Assembly: GCA_023229165.1 (NCBI GenBank)
Contig: JALNZQ010000117.1
Coordinates: forward strand, 1-8,051
Source: Methanothrix sp.
Lineage (GTDB): Archaea; Halobacteriota; Methanosarcinia; Methanotrichales; Methanotrichaceae
Reading direction: 5' to 3'
Length of the DNA: 8,051 bases
The notes under the pieces: generated by a model
Seen by the model: only the letters and a program-made list of their open reading frames with translations
Database searches by the model: none
What the model was told of the DNA's origin: nothing
Position numbers and translations under genes: made by a program
Part shown: positions 1 through 5,513 of the stretch, piece after piece
Layout of the letters: each line of letters opens with the position of its first letter
Numbering within the stretch: the first letter of the stretch is position 1

Positions 1-341
1 TACATCTTATTAAAGCTCTGTTTCAAATTGGCAGTCCCGTTGGCATTGGCCCTGTAAACCATGCACATCCAGCAGCCGCCTTTGTCCCGGCCGGTTTGGT
101 TATCTATGTCCAGGAAGACCTGCGTGCCCATCAGGCTATCACGAATGAACTCTCTGGCATTCAAACCAGCCTGGGAATTGGCATTAACGCTCATCACATC
201 TGCCAGACGGACGCAACCCAGAGTGCTGACTTCAAAGGTCACGCCGTCTGTGATCCTCGTCACGACTCCGACTGCCTCATCTGGACGGGAGGATACGGTT
301 AATATGAGCAGAAATATGATTATTATCGCCATCTTCTTCAT
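1..341 (-). CDS. Secreted SNase-like (thermonuclease fold) protein, 3' end outside window
   Basis: The minus strand is open from an ATG at 341-339 to the left edge, giving 113 residues with no stop. Residues 1-16 are a short Lys start plus a hydrophobic stretch (MKKMAIIIIFLLILTV), which reads as a signal peptide or membrane anchor. The rest follows the staphylococcal-nuclease-like pattern: a VVTRITDGVTFEV strand (27-38), a GCVRLADV strand (42-49), an NAREFIRDSLMGTQVFLDID helix-strand unit (61-80), then GGCWMCMVY (88-96). In the known family this fold cleaves nucleic acid using Asp, Arg and Glu residues around bound calcium. Here the DGDT motif reads DGVT, the acidic positions after RLADV are Met and Asn, and the Arg of the GR motif appears to be Cys. 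Activity is therefore doubtful and a binding role is possible. An ATG at 332 is an alternative start. The gene is divergent from the gene at 432. Confidence 0.8.
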   Translation of the reverse strand, partial: MKKMAIIIIFLLILTVSSRPDEAVGVVTRITDGVTFEVSTLGCVRLADVMSVNANSQAGLNAREFIRDSLMGTQVFLDIDNQTGRDKGGCWMCMVYRANANGTANLKQSFNKM

Positions 342-366
342 AATATACCTATAGATGCTTGGTAAT

Positions 367-384
367 GGGAAAAAAATCTTTCCC
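367..384. repeat. Small inverted repeat between divergent genes
   Basis: GGGAAA (367-372) and TTTCCC (379-384) form a 6-bp inverted repeat with a 6-base spacer. It lies between the TATA-like box and the SNase-like start, in the expected leader of the minus-strand gene. It could be an operator half-site pair or a weak hairpin. It is short enough to be chance. Confidence 0.3.
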
Positions 385-392
385 TCAACAAG

Positions 393-400
393 TTTATATT
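393..400. promoter_or_regulatory. TATA-like box in the divergent intergenic region
   Basis: The plus strand reads TTTATATT and the minus strand AATATAAA. On the plus strand, initiation about 25 bases downstream would fall near 420, just before the ATG at 432. On the minus strand it would fall near 372, about 30 bases before the ATG at 341. It could serve either gene or both. The in-frame TTG at 399 lies inside this box, which argues against that upstream start for the plus-strand gene. Confidence 0.5.
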
Positions 401-431
401 GCATTCTCAGGTAATAATTCCGGGACGTGAA

Positions 432-692
432 ATGAAACGAGATCTTCAAAGCATGAAGAGATGTCTGGGCATAGCTCTAGTCGTTCTCTCCTTTGCTTTT
501 TACGGATGCATCTTGCTCGTGCCGCTCTCCTCTTTATCTTCGGAAAGAAAGATTGCATTGTCTACCTTGCTGGTCATTTTGGGAGAAGGGTCTTTTTGGC
601 TGGCGGTCATCGTACTGGGGCGAGAGGCGATCGCAAAGTATCGACGTTTCAATTGGCGAGATCGGCTTTCCGAATGGCGGAAAAGGCCTTGA
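432..692 (+). CDS. Small two-helix membrane protein, transporter-suffix-domain-like
   Basis: This encodes 86 residues with two predicted membrane helices, about residues 11-33 (CLGIALVVLSFAFYGCILLV region) and 40-63 (IALSTLLVILGEGSFWLAVI region). They are joined by a short Ser-rich loop and followed by a basic tail rich in Arg and Trp. The helix pair with the PLSSL...RKIALST turn resembles the small proteins annotated as transporter-suffix-domain proteins, whose function is not established; I make this assignment from memory of the pattern. The ATG at 432 is chosen because the TATA-like box at 393-400 would start transcripts near 420, while the longer reading from a TTG at 399 begins inside that box. 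An ATG at 453 (MKRCLGI) is another option. The gene ends 36 bases before the reductase start at 729 and may be co-transcribed with it. Confidence 0.75.
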   Translation: MKRDLQSMKRCLGIALVVLSFAFYGCILLVPLSSLSSERKIALSTLLVILGEGSFWLAVIVLGREAIAKYRRFNWRDRLSEWRKRP

Positions 693-717
693 AAAGAATT
701 GCTATCAAAGAGCAAAA

Positions 718-722
718 GAGGT
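718..722 (+). promoter_or_regulatory. Ribosome binding site for the RibD-C reductase
   Basis: GAGGT lies 6 bases before the GTG at 729. This supports GTG 729 over the upstream in-frame TTG at 699, which has no comparable site. Confidence 0.65.
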
Positions 723-728
723 CAATTC

Positions 729-1406
729 GTGCTGCCCCGAGTAATCCTTCATAACGCCGTCAGTCTGGATGGGAGAATAGACGGCTTTCCAATAGATCTA
801 TTCCAGTATTACGAGCTGGTTGCCACCTGGAAAGAGGATGCCACACTTGCCGGCTCAGATACCTTTCTCAAAGCAGCGAGCGAGGCTCCTGCTGAGGATG
901 AGAACGCCGTTCTCCCGCCCAAGATCGATCCGGGCGACAGTCGTGCCTTGCTGGTAATTCCCGACAGCCGCGGGCGCATACGCATCTGGCATTATCTGAG
1001 GTCTCTGCCCTACTGGCGCGACGTAGTGGCACTATGCTCGAAGTCCACGCCTCAGGAGTATCTGCATTACCTCGAAGAGAGGCACATTGATTATATCGTC
1101 GCGGGCAGAGATCACGTGGATCTTCGCGCTGCATTAGAGGAGCTGCACTCGCGCTATGGCGTAAAGGTGGTGCGCGTGGACGCAGGAGGCACCCTTAACG
1201 GCCAGCTGCTACGCCAGGGCCTGGTCTCCGAGGTGAGCCTTCTCATCTATCCGAGCCTTGTGGGTGGAGACAAGCAGGGCAGCATCTTTCGCGATCCCGA
1301 CCGGCTGGCTGAAGGGACTGGTCAGGAGGGCGTGATCTCCCTTAAGCTCATGCAGATGGAGAGGCTCAAGGGCGACGTAATTTGGCTACGCTATGGGGTC
1401 AGTTAA
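729..1406 (+). CDS. RibD C-terminal / dihydrofolate-reductase-fold reductase
   Basis: From the GTG at 729 this gives 225 residues, the usual length of a stand-alone RibD-C domain. The N-terminus (PRVILHNAVSLDGRIDGF, residues 3-20) is the first strand plus the SLDG signature of the family. Residues 39-47 (TLAGSDTFL) match the strand-helix step that positions the nucleotide. Residues 152-180 (AGGTLNGQLLRQGLVSE followed by LLIYPSLVGG) are the typical NAD(P)H-side GG-L-GLVDE-PxxxGG block. In archaea, members of this fold reduce the ribosylamino-pyrimidinone phosphate in riboflavin and F420 chromophore synthesis (ArfC/MJ0671 type). This protein lacks some features I would expect of ArfC and has no riboflavin neighbours, so it may be a DHFR-like or uncharacterised reductase. 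A TTG at 699 would add 10 residues that look unlike the family. It is preceded by the small membrane protein, and the next gene seems to have its own promoter. Confidence 0.88.
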   Translation: MLPRVILHNAVSLDGRIDGFPIDLFQYYELVATWKEDATLAGSDTFLKAASEAPAEDENAVLPPKIDPGDSRALLVIPDSRGRIRIWHYLRSLPYWRDVVALCSKSTPQEYLHYLEERHIDYIVAGRDHVDLRAALEELHSRYGVKVVRVDAGGTLNGQLLRQGLVSEVSLLIYPSLVGGDKQGSIFRDPDRLAEGTGQEGVISLKLMQMERLKGDVIWLRYGVS

Positions 1407-1426
1407 TTGCGTCCGGCCCAAAATGG

Positions 1427-1432
1427 TTATAT
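1427..1432 (+). promoter_or_regulatory. TATA-like box for a probably leaderless CARDB gene
   Basis: TTATAT ends 25 bases before the ATG at 1457, so transcription would begin at or very near the start codon. No ribosome site is visible before 1457, which fits a leaderless mRNA. This favours ATG 1457 over the upstream TTG reading that overlaps the reductase gene. Confidence 0.5.
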
Positions 1433-1456
1433 CCATATTTTCCGTCCTTCATTATC

Positions 1457-2008
1457 ATGAACGTATGGAATAATATTTTGAAATTTGTGGCGCTTCTTGG
1501 CATCTTCTTATTGCTGGTCTCGGCTGCAGACTCTCAGATGAACCGGGACAGCCCTCTTCTGGGGAGCAAGCTTCCCAGGACCGATGACCAGAGCATTATG
1601 AGCCAAGGCCAGCAGCGTTCGACATCCTTCTTGATCTCTGAGCCCTTCAATAATCAAGCCGTCTCCGACTTGTCGATATCCGCGGATCAGAACAATACCA
1701 CCTGCAATCAGGTCTCATTCCAGCTAACATTGACTGCATCTCCCAGCGGCTCTACCGGATATCAGCCGGTAAAGGTAAGAGTACTGGAAAACCGCCAGGG
1801 CACGCCCACCGCAGTTGCTGAACTGATTCTTCTCATGCCGGTCGCGGGCGGCTCACTGCATGAGACCATCGGCTTTTCCAGCGCGATCTCGTCGGCAGGA
1901 GGCAGCCGTACAAACGAGATCACGGTGACTGCAGATCCGGATAATCAAATCCCTGAGACCGATGAGCGAAATAATGGCCTGACTTTTAGCGGAACCTGCC
2001 AGGGTTAG
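1457..2008 (+). CDS. Secreted CARDB-like beta-sandwich protein
   Basis: The product has 183 residues. Residues 1-26 form a clear signal peptide: short polar start, hydrophobic core FVALLGIFLLLVSAA, then a small-residue cleavage region. A low-complexity linker (about 27-68) leads to one beta-sandwich domain (69-181) that opens with AVSDLSISADQNN and closes with NEITVTADPDNQIPETDERNN. That closing run is the hallmark of CARDB domains, which are extracellular adhesion or binding modules common in methanogen surface proteins. Two cysteines near the domain edges (Cys83 and Cys181) could form a disulfide that staples the sandwich; this is inference. The true start is ATG 1457. A longer reading from 1382 overlaps the reductase end, would bury the signal peptide, and conflicts with the TATA-like box at 1427. 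The ligand is unknown. A hairpin and T-run follow directly. Confidence 0.8.
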   Translation: MNVWNNILKFVALLGIFLLLVSAADSQMNRDSPLLGSKLPRTDDQSIMSQGQQRSTSFLISEPFNNQAVSDLSISADQNNTTCNQVSFQLTLTASPSGSTGYQPVKVRVLENRQGTPTAVAELILLMPVAGGSLHETIGFSSAISSAGGSRTNEITVTADPDNQIPETDERNNGLTFSGTCQG

Positions 2009-2019
2009 GGGCGTAGGTT

Positions 2020-2048
2020 TGGATGGTAAGAGCCGTCCAGCCTTTTTT
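2020..2048 (+). terminator. Hairpin plus T-run after the CARDB gene
   Basis: TGGATGG (2020-2026) pairs with CCGTCCA (2033-2039), with one G-T wobble and a 6-base loop. A T6 run follows at 2043-2048. It starts 11 bases after the CARDB stop. Archaeal termination needs mainly the T-run, and a second T-run follows at about 2057-2061. Confidence 0.55.
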
Positions 2049-2221
2049 GGGATCAATTTTTCTCATATCGGTGAGCAAACGGCAGCAAGCCGATGGTCGG
2101 ATCTCGTCTTCCTAAAAACAACACAAAATTTTTTAATTAGAAGATCCTATACGAATAATAAATCGGGGGCAGAAATACGAAACTAATAACCGACGATTCA
2201 AATGCAGATCTGGCCGTTCTT

Positions 2222-2440
2222 TTGGGCACTATTAGAACCTTGGCACCGGAACTGTGGAGCTCAAGCCAACGCCGTCTTATTCTTCCCCAAAAACTGGAGG
2301 ATTTAGAAAAACCTGAGTATCTGGTGGAAATAAGGGGAAAAATCAATAAAATGAAGCGACTCAAAGAGATGCTTGACACCAATTCAATAACTCAAGCAGA
2401 ATATCTATCCCGAAAAGCCAAGATACTTTTGGGGATGTAA
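2222..2440 (+). CDS. Small SHOCT-domain protein, possibly N-terminally degraded
   Basis: The last 30 or so residues (NKMKRLKEMLDTNSITQAEY, then SRKAKILLGM) match the short C-terminal SHOCT pattern: two helices joined by a turn of the form I-T-xx-E-[FY], ending K-xx-LL. SHOCT domains are usually appended to membrane or stress proteins and are thought to mediate oligomerisation. The start is uncertain. TTG 2222 gives 72 residues, but the frame is open back to 2162, just after a stop at 2159-2161, and the extra residues (TDDSNADLAVLLGTIR and upstream) look like coding sequence. No ATG or GTG occurs in that extension and no clear ribosome site precedes 2222. Either a TTG start is used or this is the surviving 3' end of a longer gene. 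An opposite-strand ORF here looks like a shadow. Confidence 0.5.
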   Translation: MGTIRTLAPELWSSSQRRLILPQKLEDLEKPEYLVEIRGKINKMKRLKEMLDTNSITQAEYLSRKAKILLGM

Positions 2441-2442
2441 TC

Positions 2443-2571
2443 ATGTTTGATCGCGCTGTATCATCCGCAGCGATTGATGGCAATGACAGGAACTATATGG
2501 TGGACTTGGAGCCTGACCGTTTCGCTTTCCAGATCAAGTGCTCGCCTCCTTTGCAGGATAAGCCTCTTTAG
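2443..2571 (+). CDS. 42-codon ORF, unrecognised, possibly a gene remnant
   Basis: An ATG two bases after the SHOCT stop opens a 42-residue frame beginning MFDRAVSSAAIDGNDRNY and ending in TAG at 2569-2571. The composition is polar with a mix of charges, no membrane segment and one cysteine, and no domain is recognised. A G-rich GGGGAT lies just upstream, within the end of the SHOCT frame, so coupled translation is conceivable. It could be a real small protein, a decayed gene end or a chance frame; the evidence is thin. Confidence 0.25.
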   Translation: MFDRAVSSAAIDGNDRNYMVDLEPDRFAFQIKCSPPLQDKPL

Positions 2572-2637
2572 GAACAAATGATTAATTTTCTGTGAGAAGG
2601 GGCAGGTTAATAAGTAGTGGCCGCTTAAGACGAATGG

Positions 2638-2886
2638 ATGGAAATGTCAGAAGATGAAAAGTCCACTACAAGACAATCATTGCCGCAATTTATTCCCAAA
2701 TTCAAAGGCAAGAAAGTCGTGATTCGTCTGATCTCAGGGGGCCAGCCAGTCACAGGAACTATTGAATCGTTCAACTCCTATGAGATTCTCCTCTTGACCA
2801 CGAAGGGCGAGATATTGGTCTTCAAGCACGCCATTGCCACTATCGAGGTCGTGGATGAGCCGCGTGGGTATAAGCCAGGCCTTTAG
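2638..2886 (+). CDS. Hfq/Sm-like RNA-binding protein
   Basis: The product has 82 residues (80 if the ATG at 2644 is used), the size of a single Sm fold. After a charged N-terminus, QSLPQFIPKFKGKKVVIRLI (13-32) parallels the Hfq N-terminal helix and first strand, including the Gln-Ser-Leu that in bacterial Hfq helps bind U-rich RNA. Residues 40-52 (GTIESFNSYEILL) match the Sm1 core, and FKHAIATI (62-69) matches the Hfq Sm2 signature YKHAIST. Known Hfq proteins form hexameric rings that bind small RNAs and mRNAs, with the Lys-His pair lining the U-binding pocket. Archaeal Hfq exists (for example in Methanocaldococcus), so this may be a true archaeal Hfq or a related Sm-like protein. The linker between Sm1 and Sm2 differs from bacterial Hfq. 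No strong ribosome site is seen; TTAATAAG at 2607-2614 could be a TATA element giving a nearly leaderless mRNA. Confidence 0.82.
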   Translation: MEMSEDEKSTTRQSLPQFIPKFKGKKVVIRLISGGQPVTGTIESFNSYEILLLTTKGEILVFKHAIATIEVVDEPRGYKPGL

Positions 2887-2907
2887 TTTTTAAAATGATA
2901 TGAGAAT

Positions 2908-2937
2908 GTCCTTTCGCCCATAAATTGGGGAAAGGAC
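2908..2937 (+). terminator. Strong hairpin downstream of the Hfq-like gene
   Basis: The arm at 2908-2920 (GTCCTTTCGCCCA) pairs with 2926-2937 (TGGGGAAAGGAC). That gives 12 base pairs with one bulged G and a 5-base loop. It lies 22 bases after the Hfq-like stop, with a T5 run about 12 bases beyond (near 2950). It may be a terminator or 3'-end stabiliser. As the strongest hairpin I saw here, it might also be a structured RNA element or an operator for the downstream gene at 3017. Confidence 0.5.
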
Positions 2938-3016
2938 AAAGGATCAAAATTTTTCTAAAATTATTCATTGCTGACATGAATATCATTATTTACTATTGGC
3001 TGTCAATGAGGACTGC

Positions 3017-3760
3017 ATGAGCCTGAAGGTCACAATGCTGGGCACGGGTGTCGGAGTTCCCCAGCCTGGCCGCTCCCAGGCGGCAGTGTTAATGGAGAAC
3101 GATCAGACTCTGCTCCTGGACTGCGGAGCGGGCACTCTCCTACGCCTGGACGAGGTGGGAGCCGACCTGGAGGCACTGGACACTGTGGTGCTCACGCACC
3201 TTCATTTGGACCACGTCTCCGATCTGCTGGCTTTAGCCAATGCCCGTTATCTGGCAGATATGCCCGGCCTGCAAATCTTCGGGCCGCAAGGCACAGAGGT
3301 CTATTTTAGGATGGCCAGGAGCGTCTACCCTAACCTGGAGAAGATGGCCGTGGCGGTGCAGGAGCTTTTGCCCATGGATTCTTTCTCCCTGAAGGGCTTT
3401 GACATCTTTGCCGAGGAGGCGCGCCACAGTGTGACGGCTCTGGCTTACCGCATGGTGGCAGAGGAAAAGGTAGTGGTCTACTCCGGAGACACTGAGCCCT
3501 GCCCGCGCGTGGCTGCTCTGGCGAAGGGGGCCGACCTGCTCATCCACGAGTGCTCCTTTCCTGAGCCCTTTGATGTCACCAACCACACGACGCCAAAAAA
3601 GCTGGGCAGCATGATCAAGAACCAGGGCGTTAAGCGCGTGGTACTCACGCACCTCTATCCGCAGGCGGCGGGATGCGAGGACGAGATGGCCGAGCAGGTG
3701 ATTGAGCTGTCCGGAGCGCCCACAATCGTGGGCTGGGATATGATGAGCGTGGTGATTTGA
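3017..3760 (+). CDS. MBL-fold metallohydrolase, RNase Z-like
   Basis: The product has 247 residues and a complete metallo-beta-lactamase core. The first strand MLGTGVGVPQPGRS (7-20) and the DCGAGT strand (35-40) lead to the metal motif THLHLDHVSD, with His61, His63, Asp65 and His66. His137 (EARHSV), Asp158 (YSGDTE) and His212 (VLTHLYP) supply the remaining metal ligands, and NHTTPKKLG (189-197) is the HxT-type helix of RNase Z-like enzymes. Family members hydrolyse phosphodiester or other ester bonds with two zinc ions. At this length, and without the tRNase Z GDHCFG pattern after the metal motif, it is more likely a general phosphodiesterase-like member than the essential tRNA 3' processing enzyme. 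The ATG at 3017 is chosen because TGAGGA (3007-3012) precedes it; a TTG at 2996 would add seven residues of no family character. The final ~300 bp recurs as a broken copy at 5852-6152. Confidence 0.92.
   Translation: MSLKVTMLGTGVGVPQPGRSQAAVLMENDQTLLLDCGAGTLLRLDEVGADLEALDTVVLTHLHLDHVSDLLALANARYLADMPGLQIFGPQGTEVYFRMARSVYPNLEKMAVAVQELLPMDSFSLKGFDIFAEEARHSVTALAYRMVAEEKVVVYSGDTEPCPRVAALAKGADLLIHECSFPEPFDVTNHTTPKKLGSMIKNQGVKRVVLTHLYPQAAGCEDEMAEQVIELSGAPTIVGWDMMSVVI
3458..3760 (+). repeat. Direct repeat, copy 1 (intact MBL gene 3' end)
   Basis: This segment of the MBL-fold gene aligns base for base with 5852-6152. By hand I count about 42 substitutions and two single-base deletions over 303 positions, roughly 85% identity. 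About two thirds of the substitutions fall at third codon positions. Confidence 0.9.
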
Positions 3761-3803
3761 TCTCCATGCTAATAATAGTTGTTATCGATCAATAATTTCG
3801 TTT

Positions 3804-4601
3804 TCAGGATTCAAGCACTAGTGCCTTCTCAAAGCTTTCGTTAGCTTCATGGAATCTGCCCAATTTCTCCAGGGCATAAGCTCTCTCTTTCCAGGCCCGG
3901 GCATTGGATTGATTGCGCGAAAGAATGTCATCATACGACTCCACGGCCTTGTCCCATCTTCCCATGCTTGCTGCTATGTCTGCGTTGTTAAAATCGTCCT
4001 GGTCTCGGCCTGCGTCTCCCTTAAGATAATCCTCAGCCCCGAGGAATAGAACGCCGGCAAACATGAATATCACAGTTAGCATACCTATTCCTGCAAAAAT
4101 CGCGCCAACAAATAGTGCCTGATCGGCAGTTCTCCTCTCTGCACTCTCTTCAGTCCTGCTGCCCTGGCCGAGCAGGGACCGCAGTCGCCTAGGAGTGATC
4201 CAGGCCAGCAGCCCGGCGGCTGTGAGCAGCACTCCTGGGGGGATCCACAGAACCCATCCCAGAAATCCAACCACAGTGATCCAGGCAAGGTACCCCACGG
4301 GAAAGCCCAAAAGCCCGCTGCAAAGGAGAAGCCACGCTGCTCTTTTCCTGTTTCTGGTGTAGAGAAATGCGCCTGCGATCCCGGCCAGGCCCAGCAGCAG
4401 GAATACGACGCCACCGGCCAGGCCCAACTCGCTCCAGGCGGAGGGGATGTGGTATGAAGAGAGACTCACCATCGAGGCCGAAATCTGAAAAGCTGCGATG
4501 ATCAGTCCCGCCAGGCCACCCAGGAAGGCCAGGGTCCGGATGATGAGCCTGCCCAGTCGGTCGCTATCTTCCTGCGGTGCCTGTGTTTCTGTAGTTGCCA
4601 A
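3804..4601 (-). CDS. Multi-helix membrane protein with C-terminal TPR repeats
   Basis: The product has 265 residues. A polar N-terminus (1-18) is followed by about five membrane helices near residues 19-41, 59-81, 87-107, 109-136 and 164-188. The basic loop PRRLRSLLGQGSR (138-150) lies before the last helix and would favour the inner side. After the last helix come two TPR-like repeats (about 204-232 and 234-263) with the W-A-Y-G-F-A-A spacing: GRWDKAVESYDDIL and AWKERAYALEKLGRFHEANE. TPRs mediate protein contacts, so this is probably a membrane-anchored scaffold; the partner is unknown. The TTG start at 4601 is supported by GGTGA at 4609-4613 with a 7-base spacer. A TATA-like box at 4685-4693 would give it its own transcript. 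It converges on the MBL-fold gene across 43 bases. The protein stops right at the end of the second repeat, so a longer ancestral array is possible. Confidence 0.8.
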   Translation of the reverse strand: MATTETQAPQEDSDRLGRLIIRTLAFLGGLAGLIIAAFQISASMVSLSSYHIPSAWSELGLAGGVVFLLLGLAGIAGAFLYTRNRKRAAWLLLCSGLLGFPVGYLAWITVVGFLGWVLWIPPGVLLTAAGLLAWITPRRLRSLLGQGSRTEESAERRTADQALFVGAIFAGIGMLTVIFMFAGVLFLGAEDYLKGDAGRDQDDFNNADIAASMGRWDKAVESYDDILSRNQSNARAWKERAYALEKLGRFHEANESFEKALVLES

Positions 4602-4608
4602 TTTCTGC

Positions 4609-4613
4609 TCACC
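4609..4613 (-). promoter_or_regulatory. Ribosome binding site deciding the TTG start at 4601
   Basis: The minus strand reads AAGGTGAGC, with GGTGA 7 bases before the TTG. This is a strong match to the archaeal 16S 3' end. It makes the non-ATG start credible. Confidence 0.7.
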
Positions 4614-4684
4614 TTCGTGCTTGATCCTTTTCTTCCCGTTGGGATTCCGGAATATGAGGTAGGCTCTTCATCTAATTTACCTGA

Positions 4685-4693
4685 CTATATATG
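4685..4693 (-). promoter_or_regulatory. TATA-like box for the TPR membrane gene
   Basis: The minus strand reads CATATATAG, just beyond the stop of the upstream 270-residue gene. Initiation about 25 bases on would fall near 4664, leaving a leader of about 60 bases with a good ribosome site. It suggests the TPR gene is transcribed separately from the DUF2188 pair. Confidence 0.5.
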
Positions 4694-4699
4694 CTAATT

Positions 4700-5512
4700 C
4701 TATCCTCTTAATGTTATCGTTAGCTGCCATTCCGGCATGATGCCATTAGACTGATCGCATTCATTTCTCAACGTTGAATATTTGGTGCCAATATCTTTGA
4801 GAAATTGGAGGACATAAGGACCTAGCATTTGATCGTAAATATTCTTTAAAAAAGCATTGATAAATCCCGATGCAATAAAAATGATCACAACTGCCGCAAA
4901 GCTTCTGCGTGGGTGCAGCGAAAGTTGCCTATTTAGCAACTCTATCATTTTATCTTTGGTCGATGAGTTTTCTTCCCGAACAGTAGAAAACGCCGAGGCT
5001 TGTTCGCTTTCTAGATTGGAGTCTTCAATCTTGATCCAATCGATTTTATTTAGCAAGCCCTCTCCAATGGCTATTGCATCCTCATAAGCCTTAATCGCCG
5101 CTTTGCAGGATGCATCCGATTTCATTTCCGCCAGCTTTTTAGCTTCGTTTCCGGCGGCCTTGAATCTTGCATACTCTCTCTTGAAGTCGCTGTAATTCAT
5201 GTTAATGCAGAATCTCGCATTTCGTCGATCGTCACAGACGGCTGAAATCTCCGAGCCGATGGAAATTACCACGATCTGATAGCAAAGGTAAGTGGTTTCC
5301 ACCAGGGCGTCAAGGGCGAGTGAGATGCGGGCTTGGTCTTCTAGCTCATAGCCGGAATCGTAGCTATGGGATAAATGAGTGAATGAATCGGTAATGCCAT
5401 CTGCTATAGGTTGAGGAAGCGGCTTTCCATCTCGTAACGTATCCTTCATGCGAAGGTACGCGGGCAAGAATCGCTTTTGGTAAAAAGAAAAGAACGAGCC
5501 GCAGGATGTCAT
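4700..5512 (-). CDS. Unrecognised membrane-anchored helical protein, second gene of the DUF2188 operon
   Basis: The product has 270 residues and I do not recognise a family. Residues 1-200 look soluble and mainly helical, with charged amphipathic stretches (KREYARFKAAGNEAKKLAEM at 111-130 and KAAIKAYEDAIAIGEGLL at 137-154). One probable membrane helix spans about 204-222 (SFAAVVIIFIASGFINAF), preceded by basic HPRR, and a tail of about 45 residues follows. There are six cysteines, among them Cys77, Cys93, Cys102 and Cys252, with no obvious metal-site spacing. The ATG at 5512 lies one base after the stop of the DUF2188 gene and has no ribosome site, so translation is probably coupled. An ATG at 5449 is a weaker alternative. 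The tight pairing suggests the two products work together, perhaps as partner and membrane-bound component; that is inference only. Confidence 0.7.
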   Translation of the reverse strand: MTSCGSFFSFYQKRFLPAYLRMKDTLRDGKPLPQPIADGITDSFTHLSHSYDSGYELEDQARISLALDALVETTYLCYQIVVISIGSEISAVCDDRRNARFCINMNYSDFKREYARFKAAGNEAKKLAEMKSDASCKAAIKAYEDAIAIGEGLLNKIDWIKIEDSNLESEQASAFSTVREENSSTKDKMIELLNRQLSLHPRRSFAAVVIIFIASGFINAFLKNIYDQMLGPYVLQFLKDIGTKYSTLRNECDQSNGIMPEWQLTITLRG

Positions 5513-5513
5513 T

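Noticed and set aside
61..354. Plus-strand ORFs of 97 and 68 codons at the left edge
   Set aside because: They lie opposite the SNase-like gene, which has a signal peptide and recognisable domain; the plus-strand products look like nothing and lack a promoter.
461..754. Alternative plus-strand frames and a minus-strand frame over the small membrane protein
   Set aside because: Only the 432-692 frame gives two clean membrane helices and a sensible start; the others are shadows.
868..1134. Minus-strand ORF inside the RibD-C gene
   Set aside because: Arg/Pro-rich translation opposite a clear enzyme domain; a shadow.
2067..2094. Possible small RNA hairpin (ATCGG ... CCGAT) after the CARDB terminator
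   Set aside because: Only five base pairs across an 18-base loop, with no promoter or terminator of its own; likely chance.
2137..2382. Minus-strand ORF of 81 codons opposite the SHOCT gene
   Set aside because: The Ser/Arg-rich product has no domain, while the plus strand has a SHOCT match. An overlapping 34-codon plus-strand ATG frame at 2202 was also set aside as non-coding.
3233..3652. Minus-strand ORF of 139 codons
   Set aside because: It lies entirely within the MBL-fold gene, which has all metal ligands; a shadow despite its length.
4085..4414. Second minus-strand frame within the TPR membrane gene
   Set aside because: Trp/Cys-rich and without family character; the TPR frame has membrane helices, repeats and a good ribosome site.
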